NCBI GenBank assembly: GCA_050949865.1
Contig: JBMNGN010000003.1
Location: forward strand, 1 to 64,000
Source of the DNA: JBMNGN01 sp050949865
GTDB lineage: Bacteria; Bacillota; Syntrophomonadia; Syntrophomonadales; Syntrophomonadaceae
Reading direction: 5' to 3'
DNA: 64,000 nucleotides
In this document: one piece after another, positions 61,002 through 64,000 of the stretch
Layout of the letters: every line of letters begins with the position of its first letter
Numbering within the stretch: position 1 is the first letter of the stretch
The notes under the pieces: model-generated
Database searches by the model: none
Told to the model about the DNA's origin: nothing
What the model saw: the letters and a program-made list of their open reading frames with translations, nothing else
Position numbers and translations under genes: made by a program

Positions 61002-62021
61002 TTAGCTATCATTCCCCTGAAGGTCAATTTCTTTAGCGGCAAGGTAAAAAAAGGTTATGCCGTTTACCTCTTCTGCTCTCACTTTCCCTTTTATCACCAG
61101 GTAAACAAGATGGGAGAGGGCCTCGCCGGTTGCAAAGAAACGCTGTATTCTAGGAAATTGCTCCCATTCTGTGTAGCTTAGGTCCCAGCTCATCCGGGAT
61201 GCTATATGATAAGCAGTCTGTCCTTGCCTGGCGGTCAATAGGGATAAAATCTCCTGCAGCCGGAATTGATGATGAGCCTTCAACTCACTGATGCGGCGGC
61301 GGCAGTCGGTTATTAGATTGCGATGTCCCGGTAGGGTTAGGGATACATCCAGAGCTTGTACCTTATTTAGACTGGCCAGGTATTCCCGGAGGTGGTTGCC
61401 GTTGAGAGACCATTGAGATACAGTTGGGGTTATTTTGTCTAGTATATGGTCTCCTGAGATTAGTAATTTTTTATTAGTTTCATAAAGACAGAGGTGGCCC
61501 TGAGAATGACCGGGAGTTTCGATACAGACCAAGCGATAATCACCAACCTTAATCACATCCCCCTCACCTACGATGGTAAAATCAATGGTTTGCCCAGGTA
61601 TACCTTTAACACCCGGGTTGGTTTTTATAGGTTCTTCTAATTCACTGTCCGGATAACCATTGACACGTGCGTACTTCATTATGAAGTCCCATTGCTGGCT
61701 GGAAAGCCCAAAGTCATTAATAAACTCGGCCTCAGGCCTGCTGCAGTAAATCTGCGAGCGGCCCAGGGCTATAGCGGGAACCAGGCCAACATGATCGGCA
61801 TGCATGTGGGTGATGAAAAAATCGGTTTGATTCAGCTCCACTCCCAGCTCACCTAAACTTGACCTCATGGTCTGAAGACACTCCGGGCGGTTTAAGCCGG
61901 TGTCGACGATCAGATTTCTCTTCCTGCTGGTAAACACGTAGGAATTAGTGGCCTTTAGCGGATTGCCAGGCAGAGGAACTTCAATTCTATATAAACCAGG
62001 TAGAATTCTCTGGGCAACCAA
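61002..62021 (-). CDS. MBL-fold metallo-hydrolase
   Basis: A 339-residue metallo-beta-lactamase fold. The metal motif is ITHMHADHVG near residue 70, with ETPGHSQGHLCLY, LLISGDHIL and LTLPGHR following in order, and a C-terminal winged-helix-like segment as in LACTB2-type proteins. The substrate is unknown; thioesterase or glyoxalase-like hydrolysis is common. It starts at TTG 62021 after GAGGAGGG. It lies downstream of an acyl-CoA dehydrogenase gene on the same strand and could be co-transcribed. Confidence 0.87.
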   Translation of the reverse strand: MVAQRILPGLYRIEVPLPGNPLKATNSYVFTSRKRNLIVDTGLNRPECLQTMRSSLGELGVELNQTDFFITHMHADHVGLVPAIALGRSQIYCSRPEAEFINDFGLSSQQWDFIMKYARVNGYPDSELEEPIKTNPGVKGIPGQTIDFTIVGEGDVIKVGDYRLVCIETPGHSQGHLCLYETNKKLLISGDHILDKITPTVSQWSLNGNHLREYLASLNKVQALDVSLTLPGHRNLITDCRRRISELKAHHQFRLQEILSLLTARQGQTAYHIASRMSWDLSYTEWEQFPRIQRFFATGEALSHLVYLVIKGKVRAEEVNGITFFYLAAKEIDLQGNDS

Positions 62022-62157
62022 GTTTTTCCCTCCTCGTTATAAGCGATCCAACCTCTTTTTTCATCCCCAAAATATTCCTGCTGCCTGGTTAATCCTCAAA
62101 ATCCTAGAGCAAAACAAAAAGGAAGGAATAAAAAGGGTTATTGTTTAGTAAACCACG

Positions 62158-63978
62158 CTAAAACCCTTCTTCTGGCATCTCAATTGCCGAGGTATCAGCG
62201 TTGAATATGTTGCTGGCCAAATAAGTGATCTTGGGAACCACATTATGGATGTAATAGCGGGCGGTTAATACCTTTCCTTTGTAAAAAGCATAATCAAAAT
62301 GGTCGGGGCCAATTTCCTTCAACCGCTGCTGGGCTATCCAGGCCTGATCCAGGATCAATTGTCCGCAGATCAGCATTGAACAACAGTGCAAGATTCGGGT
62401 TGAGTACAATGGTACCAAGGCTGGGTTTTTGCCCCTCAATTGTGATATGCACCACTGGTAAATCTGTTGCACTGTATTCCAGGCCTCTTCTAGGACCTTT
62501 ACTTCCTGAACAAAATCATCCGAGGAGGCGCATTTATCGATACCGGATTTAATCTCTGCCATCCAGTAATCAAAGACCTGGCCTTTTTCCATTCCAAATT
62601 TCCTGCCTACCAGGTCCAGGGACTGAATAAAGTTGGTTCCCTCCCAGATAGAATAAATCTTTACATCCCTGGCACACTGCGCCACCGGGTATTCCTCCGA
62701 ATAGCCATAGCCGCCAAATACCTGGATTGCCTCTGCACACAGTTCCCAGGCCACATCAGAGCAATAGGCCTTAAGCAAGGGGGTGCTTATTTCCAGCAGG
62801 TCACTGGCATTTTTCCTCACCTGGGGGTCGGGAGCTTCCCGCGACATATCCAGCAAATAAGCCATCTTCATACATAAAGCCCGCATCGCCTCATTATGTG
62901 ATTTCATATTCATGAGCATACGCCGCACATCTTCGTGTTGGATTATAGGTACCCGGCCAGCCTTAGGGTTGGTGAAAGGACGGCCTTGAATCCTTTCTTT
63001 GGCATATTGCAGTGCGTAGGAATAGGCAGCCGAAGCTACTGCTAATGCCATTTGGCCGGTTTTTATACGTGAACCGTTTACCATCTGGAACATCTGGCTC
63101 ATTCCTTCTGCGATACCTTTTTCATTGGGGGGATTGCCGATCAATATTCCCCGGCACTCATTATTTTCTCCGAAGTTCAGTACTGCTGTGGCGGAGCCTT
63201 TTAGGCCCATCTTACGTTCGATACCCACCGTAGTTACATCATTGGATGCCCCTAAACTGCCGTCGGCATTAACCCAGATCTTGGGCACAATAAATAAGGA
63301 AAGTCCCTTAGTGCCGCTGGCCGCCCCGTCAATCCGGGCCAACAGCAGGTGGATTATATTCTCGGTGATGTCATGATCTCCGCCGGTAATAAAACACTTG
63401 CTGCCCTTAATCTTGTATATGCGGGGGTCATCGGTGGGGTAAGCCTTGGTCATAAAGTCCCCTGCATCGGAGCCGCCGGATGGTTCTGTAAGGCACATGG
63501 TTCCGCTCCATTGCCCGCTGAACAATTTTTCACAGAATAGATCTTGAGCCGCTTGATCGGCAAATTTTTGAATTAGATTGCCAGCTCCCGAACAGAGCAG
63601 ATAGTAGGGGGGGAAAGAAGGATTAGCCGAAAAGAACATTTCCGTACCGATATTAGTTATGGAGTAGGGCAGGGCTCCCTCTGTTTTGAGATAGTCATTG
63701 GTTGCCCCCCAGCCGCTCTTCTGGATGTGCCAGTAAGCCTTGTGGAAAGACGGTGGTACCGTAACCTTGCCCTCCTTGAAAGTGGCTTGAATATTATCAC
63801 TATCTTCACGGGTAGGTGCTACTATTTCTTTGGCTACTTTATGCAATTGGTCAATTATCATGTCTAAATCATCAACCGACCAGGCATTAAAGCGTTCCAA
63901 GGCAAAAATCTGCCCCATGTCCAGCCATTCTTTACAAATAAACTTAAAATCCCTTTTGCTAATAAGAAATTCCGCCAT
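62158..63978 (-). CDS. Acyl-CoA dehydrogenase, long (about 600-residue) type
   Basis: A 606-residue FAD-dependent acyl-CoA dehydrogenase. It has the FAD/substrate segment GTMCLTEPSGGSDAG, FITGGDHDIT, QVFGGYGYSEEYPVAQCARDVKIYSIWEGTN, and an extra C-terminal domain of about 130 residues as in long bacterial enzymes. The Glu in the last motif is the usual catalytic base position of some family members. It oxidises an acyl-CoA to the 2-enoyl-CoA, consistent with beta-oxidation in this organism. ATG 63978 follows GGAGGGTTTACG. An electron-transfer partner is not in the window. Confidence 0.93.
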   Translation of the reverse strand: MAEFLISKRDFKFICKEWLDMGQIFALERFNAWSVDDLDMIIDQLHKVAKEIVAPTREDSDNIQATFKEGKVTVPPSFHKAYWHIQKSGWGATNDYLKTEGALPYSITNIGTEMFFSANPSFPPYYLLCSGAGNLIQKFADQAAQDLFCEKLFSGQWSGTMCLTEPSGGSDAGDFMTKAYPTDDPRIYKIKGSKCFITGGDHDITENIIHLLLARIDGAASGTKGLSLFIVPKIWVNADGSLGASNDVTTVGIERKMGLKGSATAVLNFGENNECRGILIGNPPNEKGIAEGMSQMFQMVNGSRIKTGQMALAVASAAYSYALQYAKERIQGRPFTNPKAGRVPIIQHEDVRRMLMNMKSHNEAMRALCMKMAYLLDMSREAPDPQVRKNASDLLEISTPLLKAYCSDVAWELCAEAIQVFGGYGYSEEYPVAQCARDVKIYSIWEGTNFIQSLDLVGRKFGMEKGQVFDYWMAEIKSGIDKCASSDDFVQEVKVLEEAWNTVQQIYQWCISQLRGKNPALVPLYSTRILHCCSMLICGQLILDQAWIAQQRLKEIGPDHFDYAFYKGKVLTARYYIHNVVPKITYLASNIFNADTSAIEMPEEGF

Positions 63979-64000
63979 CGTAAACCCTCCTTTAAAACCT

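Noticed and set aside
62135..62158. Terminator after the acyl-CoA dehydrogenase gene
   Set aside because: A short bulged hairpin with a few Ts is possible on the minus strand, but pairing is too weak to call.

Overview
This 64-kb window looks like the chromosome of an anaerobic, endospore-forming Firmicute of the Syntrophomonas type. That is an inference from content. There are genes for reversible C4 acyl-CoA oxidation (4-hydroxybutyryl-CoA dehydratase, 3-hydroxybutyryl-CoA dehydrogenase, crotonase, two thiolases, a long acyl-CoA dehydrogenase), CotF-like spore coat proteins, an alr-ndoAI-ndoA block, strong AGGAGG ribosome sites, many GTG and TTG starts, and sigma-54 as well as sigma-A type promoters. 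No rRNA, tRNA or CRISPR array was seen.

Region 1-6.5 kb is the right end of an integrated element. It carries four large serine recombinase modules arranged as two A-B pairs, the second pair fused in one frame of about 1,217 codons. The element ends inside a nucleotide-sugar gene (fnlB/wbjC type), of which only the 3' part remains. Region 6.5-11.7 kb continues that glycan locus: a frameshifted 2-epimerase, a frameshifted UDP-sugar dehydrogenase, two 4-epimerases (wbpP type and galE), and a YdcF-like gene cut off by an intact IS21-family element (11,691-14,189). Both frameshifts are one extra T in front of CTAG.

Region 14.3-24.2 kb is a C4-acid metabolism island. A leftward operon (4-hydroxybutyryl-CoA dehydratase, SDR, two MaoC-fold hydratases) is divergent from a rightward operon (hbd, crt, thiolase, atypical thiolase, then a paralogous SDR). 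A family III CoA-transferase faces the leftward operon. Together they could activate 4-hydroxybutyrate, convert it to crotonyl-CoA and cleave it to acetyl-CoA by the S-route, while the MaoC pair and an SDR offer an R-3-hydroxyacyl side branch.

Region 24.3-40.2 kb holds mostly leftward housekeeping and envelope genes: a membrane phosphoesterase, a glycosyltransferase, coat proteins, a MoxR-DUF58-DUF4129 operon, and a 1,027-aa ATPase/TPR protein that resembles the middle of a much larger signalling protein. It ends with a TetR-controlled ABC exporter.

Region 40.5-57.8 kb contains a YyaL-type thioredoxin-domain protein, a nitroreductase, an L,D-transpeptidase, MgtE, a LytTR two-component system with its membrane sensor in a separate gene, a hybrid histidine kinase, and the acpS-nnr-CBS-alr cluster followed by the ndoAI/ndoA toxin-antitoxin pair. 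A class I amidotransferase hydrolase, an amidohydrolase and a UspA protein follow. Region 57.9-64 kb has a sigma-54 enhancer-binding regulator, a membrane protein with a sigma-54 promoter and palindromic upstream site, an MBL-fold hydrolase and an acyl-CoA dehydrogenase. Two REP-like hairpins lie at 29.1 and 60.0 kb.
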